A stretch of DNA of 5,678 bases from Planctomycetota bacterium (GTDB lineage Bacteria > Planctomycetota > UBA8108 > UBA1146): assembly GCA_002691835.1 (NCBI GenBank), contig NZJA01000130.1, positions 1-5,678 of the forward strand. The letters are read 5' to 3'. Each line of letters begins with the position of its first letter. Positions within the stretch are counted from its first letter, which is position 1. Both the position numbers and the translations under genes were made by a program. The notes beneath the pieces were generated by a model that made no database searches, had not been told where the DNA came from, and saw only the letters and a list, made by a program, of their open reading frames with translations. Shown piece by piece: positions 1-5,678 of this stretch.

Positions 1-1097
1 CTGCCGCTGCTCCTGCCGCTGTTCCTGCCGCTGTTCCTGCCGCTGTTCCTGCCGCTGTTCCTGCCGCTGTTCCTGTTGCTGCTCCTGCCGCTGCTGCTCC
101 TGTTGCGGCGGCAGCCAATGGCTCACACCAGGTCAGATCTTCTCCATTGGTCCGCAGAATCGCCCGTGATAACGGCATTTCAGACCTTTCGATCATTCCG
201 GGAACCGGTGCCGGTGGTCGAATCACCAAAGACGACATCCTCGGCTATCTCGCTTCTGGAGCGACGGCAACTCCCGCAGCTCCGGCAGCAGTTCCTGCCG
301 CTGTAACACCGGCTGTTGCGCCTGCCGCGATCCCTGCCGCTGCGCCTGCCGCTGCACCTGCCGCTGCACCCGCTCTTGCTCCCCAAGGACTTCCACGGGG
401 CGGCAGTCAGGTCGAAAAAATGTCCGTCATGCGCCGCAAAATCGCCGAGCACATGGTCGACTCGCGCAGGACTTCCGCGCACGTTCACTCCGTCTTCGAG
501 GCGGATATGACTTCTATCGCAAAGATGCGCCAGAAGTGGAAGAACGAGTTCATTTCCCGTAATGGTACCAAGTTGACCTACATGCCGTTCTTCTTGAAGG
601 CTTGCTGTGATGCATTGCGTCAATTCCCACACGTCAATGCCTCCCTCGATGGAGACGACATTCTGCTCCATCACGATGTCAATGTCGGCATTGCTGTTGC
701 TCTTGAGAATGGGCTCATCGTCCCCGTCATCAAAAACGTTCAGGACATGAGTATCGCCGGGATTCAAAAATCTGTGACCGATCTCGCACAGCGAGCTCGC
801 AACAAGCAGCTACTTCCCGATGAAGTCGCTGGTGGAACATTTACCATCACGAATCCAGGTCAGTTCGGTGGACTCTTCGGAATCCCCATCATCAACCAAC
901 CTCAAGTTGCGATTCTTGGAATCGGCGGGATTATCAAACGTCCGGTAGTCGTAGATGACGACAAGATCGCCATTCGCGACATGCTTTACATGTGCCTCTC
1001 CTACGACCACCGCCTCGTCGATGGTGCGCTCGCAGATCAGTTCATGTCACACGTTAAGAACACCCTCGAAAATTTTGACGAATCGGCGATTGGTTAG
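1..1097 (+). CDS. Dihydrolipoamide acyltransferase (E2 of a 2-oxoacid dehydrogenase complex), 5' end missing
   Basis: This is the core E2 subunit of a pyruvate-, 2-oxoglutarate- or branched-chain-type dehydrogenase complex; it transfers the acyl group from its lipoyl arm to CoA in the cytoplasm. The frame is open from base 3, giving 364 visible residues, so the N-terminal lipoyl domain must lie upstream. In order I see an Ala/Pro/Val linker (residues 1-38), a peripheral subunit-binding domain (about 47-83, with VRRIARDNGI and GTGAGGRIT), a second Ala/Pro linker (about 85-130), and the catalytic domain (about 137-362). The catalytic motif SYDHRLVDG contains the active-site His336 and Asp340. 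The stretch TFTITNPGQFGG followed by PIINQPQVAILG is closer to SucB-like E2 than to the E. coli AceF form, but acyl specificity cannot be settled. A TTG at 147 is internal and not the start. The gene ends in tandem in-frame stops, TAG TGA, just before lipB. Confidence 0.95.
   Translation, partial: AAAPAAVPAAVPAAVPAAVPAAVPVAAPAAAAPVAAAANGSHQVRSSPLVRRIARDNGISDLSIIPGTGAGGRITKDDILGYLASGATATPAAPAAVPAAVTPAVAPAAIPAAAPAAAPAAAPALAPQGLPRGGSQVEKMSVMRRKIAEHMVDSRRTSAHVHSVFEADMTSIAKMRQKWKNEFISRNGTKLTYMPFFLKACCDALRQFPHVNASLDGDDILLHHDVNVGIAVALENGLIVPVIKNVQDMSIAGIQKSVTDLAQRARNKQLLPDEVAGGTFTITNPGQFGGLFGIPIINQPQVAILGIGGIIKRPVVVDDDKIAIRDMLYMCLSYDHRLVDGALADQFMSHVKNTLENFDESAIG
12..71 (+). repeat. Five perfect tandem copies of a 12-bp repeat coding for Pro-Ala-Ala-Val
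   Basis: The unit CCTGCCGCTGTT is repeated five times without a mismatch. A near-copy precedes it (1-11) and degenerate Ala/Pro codons follow to about 113. Each unit adds four residues in frame to the flexible linker between the E2 lipoyl and subunit-binding domains. Such linkers are normal for E2 proteins. The exact DNA identity points to recent expansion by slippage or unequal crossing-over rather than old sequence held only by protein-level selection. Confidence 0.9.
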
Positions 1098-1106
1098 TGA
1101 ACTCCA

Positions 1107-1787
1107 ATGAAGACTTCCGTGAGGACTGATCCCTGGAATGTTCAGGTAGAGACTCCCGGGAAAGTCTCGTTTTCCCAGATTCATTCTGGAATGCTGAAGC
1201 TCCAGTCCGAATTGGGTGAAAACCCTGAGGGAGTCGACGACGAACGGATCTATCTGTTCGAACCTTCCCCCGTGGTCACCCTCGGAAGTCGGAGTGGAGA
1301 TTCGTCTGCGATTCTCGACCCCAGAAAACTGGAAGATCGAGGGATTGAGATCCATCACGTCGATCGAGGGGGAGAAGCCACTTACCACGGCCCAGGCCAG
1401 CTCCTTGCATATCCTGTCATTCGCCTGCGTGAAACCGAGCGCGACCTTCATGAGCTTCTAAGGAAGCTGGAGGAAGCAGTGATTCGAACTCTCGCAGACT
1501 GGGAAATCGTCGGTGAGAGGCGAGAGGGACATACTGGAGTCTGGATCGGTTATGAGAAAATCGCTTCCGTTGGAATGAGCGTCCGCCGTTGGGTGACCGG
1601 TCACGGATTAGCACTTTGTGTCAATGGCGACCAGCGCCCATTTGACTGGATCGTTCCCTGTGGATTGAACAACTGCCCCATCGTCACGATGGAGAATCTT
1701 CTCGGCTCTACGGTTGATTTCAAATCGGTCGAAGATCACCTGCGCAGTCATCTGCTCGAAGTCCTGAACCGGGTGGAGGCCTCATGA
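1107..1787 (+). CDS. lipB: Octanoyl-[acyl-carrier-protein]:protein N-octanoyltransferase (lipoate biosynthesis)
   Basis: LipB moves octanoate from octanoyl-ACP to the lipoyl-domain lysine of E2 subunits and GcvH, the first step of endogenous protein lipoylation in the cytoplasm. The 226-residue protein has a normal family length. It carries RGGEATYHGPGQ (87-98), the family signature around the substrate pocket. It also has HTGVWIGYEKIASVG with the likely catalytic Lys151, GHGLALCVN (165-173), and VPCGL with the likely catalytic Cys185. The N-terminal EHPPV-type motif reads EPSPVVTLG (52-60), so the usual His is absent. The ATG start lies 9 bases after the E2 stop in the same frame. No clear Shine-Dalgarno sequence precedes it, so translation probably depends on coupling to the E2 gene. 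The stop overlaps the lipA start. Confidence 0.95.
   Translation: MKTSVRTDPWNVQVETPGKVSFSQIHSGMLKLQSELGENPEGVDDERIYLFEPSPVVTLGSRSGDSSAILDPRKLEDRGIEIHHVDRGGEATYHGPGQLLAYPVIRLRETERDLHELLRKLEEAVIRTLADWEIVGERREGHTGVWIGYEKIASVGMSVRRWVTGHGLALCVNGDQRPFDWIVPCGLNNCPIVTMENLLGSTVDFKSVEDHLRSHLLEVLNRVEAS
1775..1779 (+). promoter_or_regulatory. Ribosome binding site GGAGG for lipA
   Basis: GGAGG sits inside the last codons of lipB, four bases before the ATG at 1784. The spacing is short. Together with the ATGA overlap, it supports 1784 as the lipA start and coupled translation with lipB. Confidence 0.6.
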
Positions 1788-2656
1788 GTCCCGTCGAATA
1801 TCGCGGAAAAAAACCTAAATTAGATCGCCCATCATGGATCAAAGTTGCCGTCCCCGGCGACGATTCCCTCCAGCGAGTCGGTGAACTGATGAATCAAGGT
1901 GGACTTCATACCGTCTGTCAGGAAGCCCACTGCCCCAACATCTATGAGTGTTGGCAAATGGGAACCGCGACGTTTTTGATTCTCGGAGAAGTCTGTACCC
2001 GCAAGTGTGGCTTTTGTGCAGTCAGTAAAGGTTCCCCCACCCCCGTAGATCCGGACGAGCCGCGAGAGCTGGCGGAAGCGGCAGCCCGCCTGAACCTCAA
2101 ACATGTCGTCATCACCAGTGTCGATCGAGATGACCTCGAAGATGGGGGCGCGGGTCAATTCGCAAAAACCCTGGAAGAACTTCGTGAGAAACTCCCCGAG
2201 GCCACCACTGAGGTTCTCGTACCCGATTTTCGGCCAGCTCCCGAGTTGGGGCTCGACCTCGTCTTAGGAGCAGACCCGACGATCTTCTCTCATAATGTGG
2301 AAACGGTTCGCCGTCTTTATCCTGCTGCGAGACCCGGATCAAACTACGATCATTCCGTATCGTTGCTGTCATCTGCGGCAGAGCGTATTGGCGGGGACCG
2401 CGTCAAATCGAGCCTCATCCTCGGGCTCGGTGAGAAAGAGGATGAAGTCAGAGAAACGATCCAAGACCTCTATCGTGCGGGTTCTCGACGAATCAATCTG
2501 GGGCAATACCTTGCTCCTTCCGATCGTCATATCCCTGTTAAACGCTACTGGACCCCCGATGAGTTCACGGAGCTCGGCCAGTTCGCCAAAGACCTCGGCT
2601 TTATAAAGGTTGAATCAGCACCTCTGGTGCGATCGTCTTACCACGCGTCCGTCTGA
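1784..2656 (+). CDS. lipA: Lipoyl synthase, radical SAM enzyme
   Basis: LipA inserts two sulfur atoms at C6 and C8 of protein-bound octanoate, completing the lipoyl cofactor after LipB. All iron-sulfur ligands expected for the family are visible. The auxiliary [4Fe-4S] cluster motif CX4CX5C is at Cys45, Cys50 and Cys56. The radical-SAM motif CX3CX2C is at Cys71, Cys75 and Cys78. The C-terminal RSSYHA motif (283-288) supplies the serine ligand of the auxiliary cluster. VITSVDRDDLEDGGAGQFA (109-127) and NHNVETV-like SHNVETV (169-175) are also typical. The 290-residue length is usual for bacterial LipA and the protein looks intact. The start overlaps the lipB stop by four bases (ATGA), with GGAGG just upstream. 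Placed after an E2 gene and lipB, it completes a lipoate assembly operon. Confidence 0.97.
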   Translation: MSPVEYRGKKPKLDRPSWIKVAVPGDDSLQRVGELMNQGGLHTVCQEAHCPNIYECWQMGTATFLILGEVCTRKCGFCAVSKGSPTPVDPDEPRELAEAAARLNLKHVVITSVDRDDLEDGGAGQFAKTLEELREKLPEATTEVLVPDFRPAPELGLDLVLGADPTIFSHNVETVRRLYPAARPGSNYDHSVSLLSSAAERIGGDRVKSSLILGLGEKEDEVRETIQDLYRAGSRRINLGQYLAPSDRHIPVKRYWTPDEFTELGQFAKDLGFIKVESAPLVRSSYHASV

Positions 2657-2794
2657 CCCCATCGGTTGTCCCGCACTCTTATGAATGGCAGAATTGCATC
2701 CTGTTGAGGGTGCCATTACCGATTTCTCATCAGGGCATTTGAATTGGGCAGGTAGCCGAATTTCCTCGCGGCCGATCTTGAAAAGTGGTGACAG
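2657..2794 (+). other. Intergenic gap with a 7-bp inverted repeat, possible operon boundary
   Basis: This is the only plus-strand gap of note in the window. AATGGCA (2684-2690) and TGCCATT (2711-2717) form a perfect inverted repeat around a 20-base loop. That loop contains a short inner CCT/AGG pairing. There is no T-run after the right arm, so it is not a convincing intrinsic terminator. I could not find a well-spaced -35/-10 pair. The gap probably holds the promoter of the tsaC-like gene or a leader region, but that rests on position alone. Confidence 0.3.
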
Positions 2795-3871
2795 TTGAAT
2801 CCCAGAATTCTGAATCTGGACAACGAAAACCTGGACCCTGATCTCTTTCACGAAGTTGCTGAAAGAGTCTCTGCTGGGGAATTGGTCATCTTCCCCACAG
2901 AAACGGTGTACGGCATCGGTGCGGCCCACGGCTTGCCAGGTGCACGGGAAAAACTCGCGACCGCAAAGGAGCGGCCGACAGATCAACCCTTTACCGTTCA
3001 TATTGGATCTCTCGAACAGTTAGATTCACTCGTCGAAGAGATCTCTGAAAAAGTAAGACGAACCATCGAAGCATTCTGGCCAGGGCCATTAACCGTGATC
3101 CTTCCCGATGGAAGTCCCCAGGGAATCGGAATCCGTTTCCCAGCGCACCCTGTCGCCTGCGAACTACTACGCCAGACTGGCCCTCTCATTGCCAGCAGTG
3201 CGAATCGGCGAGGAGCGCCCCCCCCCCTCTCTTGCCAAGAAGCCATCTCGAGTATCGGATCAGAAGTCAGCTTTGCCATCGATGGGGGACCGTGTCATGT
3301 CGGGGAAGCATCGACCATCGTTCGCTTTGACTCTAAAGGGACCTTCGAAATTCTCCGCGAGGGACTGATCACACGATCGATGATCCGTAAGGTACTCGGT
3401 GAATTCGAAGTTCTTTTTGTCTGCACTGGAAACACATGCAGAAGCCCAATGGCGGAAGCCCTCTGTAAGAAATGGCTTTCTGAGCGAGAAGAGGTCTCGA
3501 CCAATGACCTGTCTGCCCATGGCTATCAAGTCAACAGCGCGGCTCTGTATTCCGGTGGCGGCCCCGCCAGTGATCACGCTCAAACCGTCATGAGCGAAAT
3601 GGGAGCGGATGCTTCAAGTCATGTTTCCCGCCAACTCAGTCATGAAATGCTGGAATCCGCAGATCTGATTCTCGCTCTGGCCCCAAATCACCTTGAGGGG
3701 ATTCGACATGCTTGCCAGGGAGAGGATGAGATCTTGAATAAACTGTTCCTGATCAACCCCACTGGAGTAGCAGATCCCGTGGGTGGTCCTATTGAGTCCT
3801 ATAGAAATTGTGCCACTGAAATCAATACCGCCATTGTCCAGCAGTGGTTGGAGAGGATCGTGAAACCATGA
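2795..3871 (+). CDS. Fusion of TsaC/YrdC threonylcarbamoyl-AMP synthase with a YwlE-like low-molecular-weight phosphatase
   Basis: The protein has 358 residues in two domains. Residues 1 to about 200 match TsaC/Sua5 (YrdC fold), which makes threonylcarbamoyl-AMP from threonine, bicarbonate and ATP for the t6A37 modification of tRNA. Visible motifs are FPTETVYGIGA (33-43), KER near 58-60, FWPGPLT (94-100), IRFPAHP (113-119) and SSAN (134-137). Residues about 204-358 form a complete low-molecular-weight phosphatase. Its P-loop CTGNTCR has nucleophile Cys210 and Arg216, and the general acid is Asp327 in ADPVGG. Thr214 matches the Thr that gives Bacillus YwlE phosphoarginine specificity; tyrosine phosphatases usually have Ile there. 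MLESADLILAL (285-295) also resembles YwlE. The TTG start is preferred because an in-frame TGA lies just upstream and the first in-frame ATG falls near residue 196, after the TsaC domain. Both domains look active. Arginine phosphatase activity is inference. The gene overlaps rpiB by four bases. Confidence 0.9.
   Translation: MNPRILNLDNENLDPDLFHEVAERVSAGELVIFPTETVYGIGAAHGLPGAREKLATAKERPTDQPFTVHIGSLEQLDSLVEEISEKVRRTIEAFWPGPLTVILPDGSPQGIGIRFPAHPVACELLRQTGPLIASSANRRGAPPPLSCQEAISSIGSEVSFAIDGGPCHVGEASTIVRFDSKGTFEILREGLITRSMIRKVLGEFEVLFVCTGNTCRSPMAEALCKKWLSEREEVSTNDLSAHGYQVNSAALYSGGGPASDHAQTVMSEMGADASSHVSRQLSHEMLESADLILALAPNHLEGIRHACQGEDEILNKLFLINPTGVADPVGGPIESYRNCATEINTAIVQQWLERIVKP
3218..3227 (+). 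repeat. Run of ten C bases inside the TsaC domain
   Basis: Ten consecutive C bases encode the Pro-Pro-Pro part of GAPPPLS (residues 140-146). A one-base slip here would end the TsaC domain early and remove the phosphatase domain. The reading frame as given is intact and fits the family, so the sequence itself appears correct. Confidence 0.9.
3850..3857 (+). promoter_or_regulatory. Ribosome binding site GGAGAGGA for rpiB
   Basis: This purine-rich site lies 10 bases before the ATG at 3868 and within the end of the fusion gene. It argues for the ATG at 3868 over an in-frame GTG at 3844 that would add eight residues not seen in the family. Confidence 0.6.
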
Positions 3872-4308
3872 AAGCCTTTATCGGCTCGGACCATGCAGGA
3901 ATCGATGGCAGAAATGCTGTCGCCAGTGTCTTGGAAAATCGAGGCTGGGAGGTCCACCACATTGGTCCGTCCGCCCCCGATGAAAAAGCAGATTACCCAG
4001 ACATCGCTCATGATGTTGCTACTGGGGTCACCTCGGATGATGCAGAAATCGGGATACTCGTTTGCGGAACCGGACAGGGAATGGCGATGACCGCCAATAA
4101 ATATCCCGGAGTCAGAGCAGCAGTCATCACAGATTCCTTCACTGCCGAGATGTCTCGCGGTCATAACGATGCCAATATCGCCTGCTTTGGAGAGCGCGTT
4201 CTCGGAACTGAAAAGATCGCCGAACTCCTCGCTATTTTCCTCGACACACCCTTCGAGGGTGGGCGACATGGAACAAGGGTCAACAAAATAGATCGAGTCA
4301 CTGGATAA
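3868..4308 (+). CDS. rpiB: Ribose-5-phosphate isomerase B
   Basis: RpiB interconverts ribose 5-phosphate and ribulose 5-phosphate in the non-oxidative pentose phosphate pathway (cytoplasm, usually a dimer or tetramer). The 146-residue product has the normal length and opens with MKAFIGSDHAG, giving the ring-opening and binding pair Asp8/His9. The catalytic base Cys66 lies in ILVCGTGQGMAMTANK, followed by GVRAAV. His99 lies in GHNDANIACFGERV, and Arg133 and Arg137 near the C-terminus fit the phosphate-binding arginines. These positions agree closely with E. coli RpiB. The related sugar isomerases LacA/LacB are less likely given Cys66 and the overall motif match. The ATG overlaps the TsaC-phosphatase stop (ATGA), so the two genes are probably co-translated. 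A strong terminator follows 11 bases after the stop. Confidence 0.95.
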   Translation: MKAFIGSDHAGIDGRNAVASVLENRGWEVHHIGPSAPDEKADYPDIAHDVATGVTSDDAEIGILVCGTGQGMAMTANKYPGVRAAVITDSFTAEMSRGHNDANIACFGERVLGTEKIAELLAIFLDTPFEGGRHGTRVNKIDRVTG

Positions 4309-4319
4309 AACTTTCAAAC

Positions 4320-4360
4320 AAAAAAAGAGCCGGCAGGAAATCCTGCCGGCTCTTTTTTTT
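4320..4360. terminator. Bidirectional intrinsic terminator between convergent genes
   Basis: The arms AGAGCCGGCAGGA (4326-4338) and TCCTGCCGGCTCT (4341-4353) are perfectly complementary, with a very short loop (about AAAT if the last pair stays open). Eight T bases (4353-4360) follow the stem on the plus strand. Seven A bases (4320-4326) precede it and give the matching U-run on the minus strand. It lies between rpiB and the convergent minus-strand gene, which ends at 4388, so it can stop transcription from both sides. Confidence 0.93.
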
Positions 4361-4387
4361 GTTATCTCATCTTCTGCAGATCGATCA

Positions 4388-5678
4388 TTAACCTGAAGTA
4401 GAATCGCTCTCATCATCTGCTTGCTCTTCCAGAAGTTCTTCTCTGGAAACCGCGTCTCCATCTTCCTGGAACTGCTGAATGTTGGCTCGAGCCATCAACT
4501 CGGCTTCATAGGATTCGAGCAATGCCCTCTGCTTATCCAGCAGCAGGCGTCTTTCAGTCGTTTCCTTGAGAGTCTCAAAGAGCTCAAGATCCGCTTCTCC
4601 CATTCCCTGAAGGCGAACCATGTAGACCGACTTATCGAAGTCACTCACGATCGGTCCAATGACGGTTCCGACCTCTAATATATCAAACGCAGCAGTCAGC
4701 AAATCTCTGGCAGCAGGAATGGTATTTCCGTTGATCCGAACATTGTTGGTCTGGTTACGGGTCAGAGGTTCAAGGCTGTTCACTGTGAAATTGTTAGACT
4801 CAGCGATGGAGTCGAGAGTGGCTTCATTTTCTCCGGTGGCGATTTCTTCGACCCAACCTTCGACGGACGAACCCGCGAGAGTCTTGGCCCGATCTTCTTC
4901 AGTCGCCTTGATCACATCTTCCAAAGCTTCGTCGAAAGTCATCGGTCTCTGAGGAAGCATTTCACGAACACGAATAATGAAATTTCCCTGACTATTGGTC
5001 GCGATGGTCTCGTAAAGATCACCGGGCTTCACAGATCCAGGGATGTTTCTTTCGCGAACGAAGAACTCACTATATGCCGCAGGGTTTCGCAGAGGAGCAT
5101 CCAGAGTTCCCAGTTCACGCTGAGTAAAGGGCTCCACTTGGCTGAACTCGACATACTCGACATTCTCAGGGAAGACCTGTGAAAGCTCGACTGACTCGCC
5201 CTCGGCTCTGAAATCCACGAGAGCATCCAGTGCACTCTGAAGCATTTCAGCTTCCACCTCTTGTGCCTTCGATTGTTGAATCGAACGGACGACGCGCTCA
5301 AAGACCTCGGGTAAAGGACGGTACTCATCCTCAGGACTTCCATCCTCGGGTGGAACATATCCTTCAGGTCTGCGAATTCGGTAAAGAACATCCCGATCTT
5401 CTGCGTACTTGGCTTCAATCTCTTCTGCGGTCGGTTCGTAATTGACCGACGAAATCAGATTGTTCCGATTGACCCGGGCCACCTCAACAGACAGGCGATT
5501 CTGAAGAAGGAAGTCTTCACTGTTATCGTTGAAGTAGGCTTCAAAGTCTTCAACCGTCACAGACTCACGGGCCTCCTCGATGAAGGAATCGACGGAAACC
5601 TGGACGACATCGAGAATACGCTTCTCATAAGTCGCAAGGAAATCGTTGAAAGTCTCTTCATCAGAAACAGCAACAGCA
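4388..5678 (-). CDS. PpiD/SurA-like folding factor, C-terminal part; 5' end beyond the window
   Basis: The frame runs unbroken from the window edge to TAA at 4388-4390, giving 429 visible residues. A GTG at 5560 is internal, because the upstream 39 codons are also open and similar in character. The protein is acidic, soluble and largely helical as seen here. Around visible residues 62-100 it has a LSVEVARVNRNNLI stretch followed by PTAEEIEAKYAEDRDVLYR. This resembles PpiD/SurA-family proteins, where a beta strand and a 'PTEEEI..YY' helix precede the parvulin domain. Near the C-terminus, IGPIVSDFDKSVYMVRLQG resembles the final strand of a parvulin or PpiD repeat. It is followed by a charged helix (about 355-395) and an acidic tail (EEQADDESDSTSG). 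I do not see a clear parvulin core with its usual GGDLG-type motif, so prolyl isomerase activity is doubtful. Any N-terminal membrane anchor or signal would be upstream of this part. Family assignment is moderate. Confidence 0.55.
   Translation of the reverse strand, partial: AVAVSDEETFNDFLATYEKRILDVVQVSVDSFIEEARESVTVEDFEAYFNDNSEDFLLQNRLSVEVARVNRNNLISSVNYEPTAEEIEAKYAEDRDVLYRIRRPEGYVPPEDGSPEDEYRPLPEVFERVVRSIQQSKAQEVEAEMLQSALDALVDFRAEGESVELSQVFPENVEYVEFSQVEPFTQRELGTLDAPLRNPAAYSEFFVRERNIPGSVKPGDLYETIATNSQGNFIIRVREMLPQRPMTFDEALEDVIKATEEDRAKTLAGSSVEGWVEEIATGENEATLDSIAESNNFTVNSLEPLTRNQTNNVRINGNTIPAARDLLTAAFDILEVGTVIGPIVSDFDKSVYMVRLQGMGEADLELFETLKETTERRLLLDKQRALLESYEAELMARANIQQFQEDGDAVSREELLEEQADDESDSTSG

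Noticed and set aside
1..113. Tandem repeats as a CRISPR array or non-coding satellite
   Set aside because: The 12-bp unit has no spacers and is in frame within a coding region, where it encodes a typical E2 linker.
147..149. TTG as the start of the E2 gene
   Set aside because: The frame is open upstream to the window edge and encodes the Ala/Pro linker. Starting here would cut into the subunit-binding domain and drop the lipoyl domain.
180..767. Minus-strand open frame of 195 codons under the E2 gene
   Set aside because: It lies antisense to a clearly recognised E2 gene. Its Cys/Arg/Gly-rich part is just the complement of the Ala/Pro repeat, and no domain is recognisable.
2684..2717. Inverted repeat after lipA as an intrinsic terminator
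   Set aside because: The stem is only 7 bp around a 20-base loop and no T-run follows.
3799..4461. Minus-strand open frame of 220 codons across rpiB and the terminator
   Set aside because: It reads through the strong hairpin and overlaps two well-supported genes, with no recognisable motif.
5558..5560. GTG as the start of the minus-strand gene
   Set aside because: The same frame stays open for 39 more codons to the window edge with similar acidic helical sequence, so the gene most likely begins outside the window.

Overview
The window looks like ordinary bacterial chromosome: densely packed, moderately GC-rich, and made of housekeeping genes. It holds six protein genes. Five lie on the plus strand and one convergent gene lies on the minus strand; the first and last are cut by the window edges. 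No RNA genes, insertion sequences, CRISPR arrays or other mobile elements are visible. Taxonomy cannot be fixed from this sequence. A TsaC/phosphatase fusion and a PpiD-like protein without a visible parvulin core would suit a planctomycete-like or other non-proteobacterial Gram-negative lineage, but that is a weak inference.

Region 1 (1-2656) is a lipoate-centred operon. It has the 3' part of an E2 dihydrolipoamide acyltransferase gene (Ala/Pro linker, subunit-binding domain, second Ala/Pro linker, catalytic domain), then lipB (octanoyltransferase) 9 bases later, then lipA (lipoyl synthase) in a 4-base ATGA overlap. LipB places octanoate from acyl-ACP on the lipoyl domain of the E2, and LipA inserts two sulfurs to make lipoyl. 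The operon therefore joins a lipoate-dependent enzyme to the pathway that makes its cofactor.

Region 2 (2657-4308) follows a gap of about 138 bases. It holds a two-domain gene joining a TsaC/YrdC threonylcarbamoyl-AMP synthase to a low-molecular-weight phosphatase domain, then rpiB (ribose-5-phosphate isomerase B), again in an ATGA overlap. The phosphatase loop reads CTGNTCR, the form found in the Bacillus protein-arginine phosphatase YwlE. The order TsaC, YwlE-like, RpiB parallels the Bacillus subtilis ywlC-ywlE-ywlF cluster. This is the most interesting part of the window.

Region 3 (4309-5678) begins with a strong, symmetric, probably bidirectional terminator (4320-4360). After it comes a minus-strand gene, open at the window end, for a long acidic protein resembling the C-terminal part of PpiD/SurA-type folding factors. 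No wholly new system is evident. The fusion protein and its predicted phosphoarginine specificity are the best leads.
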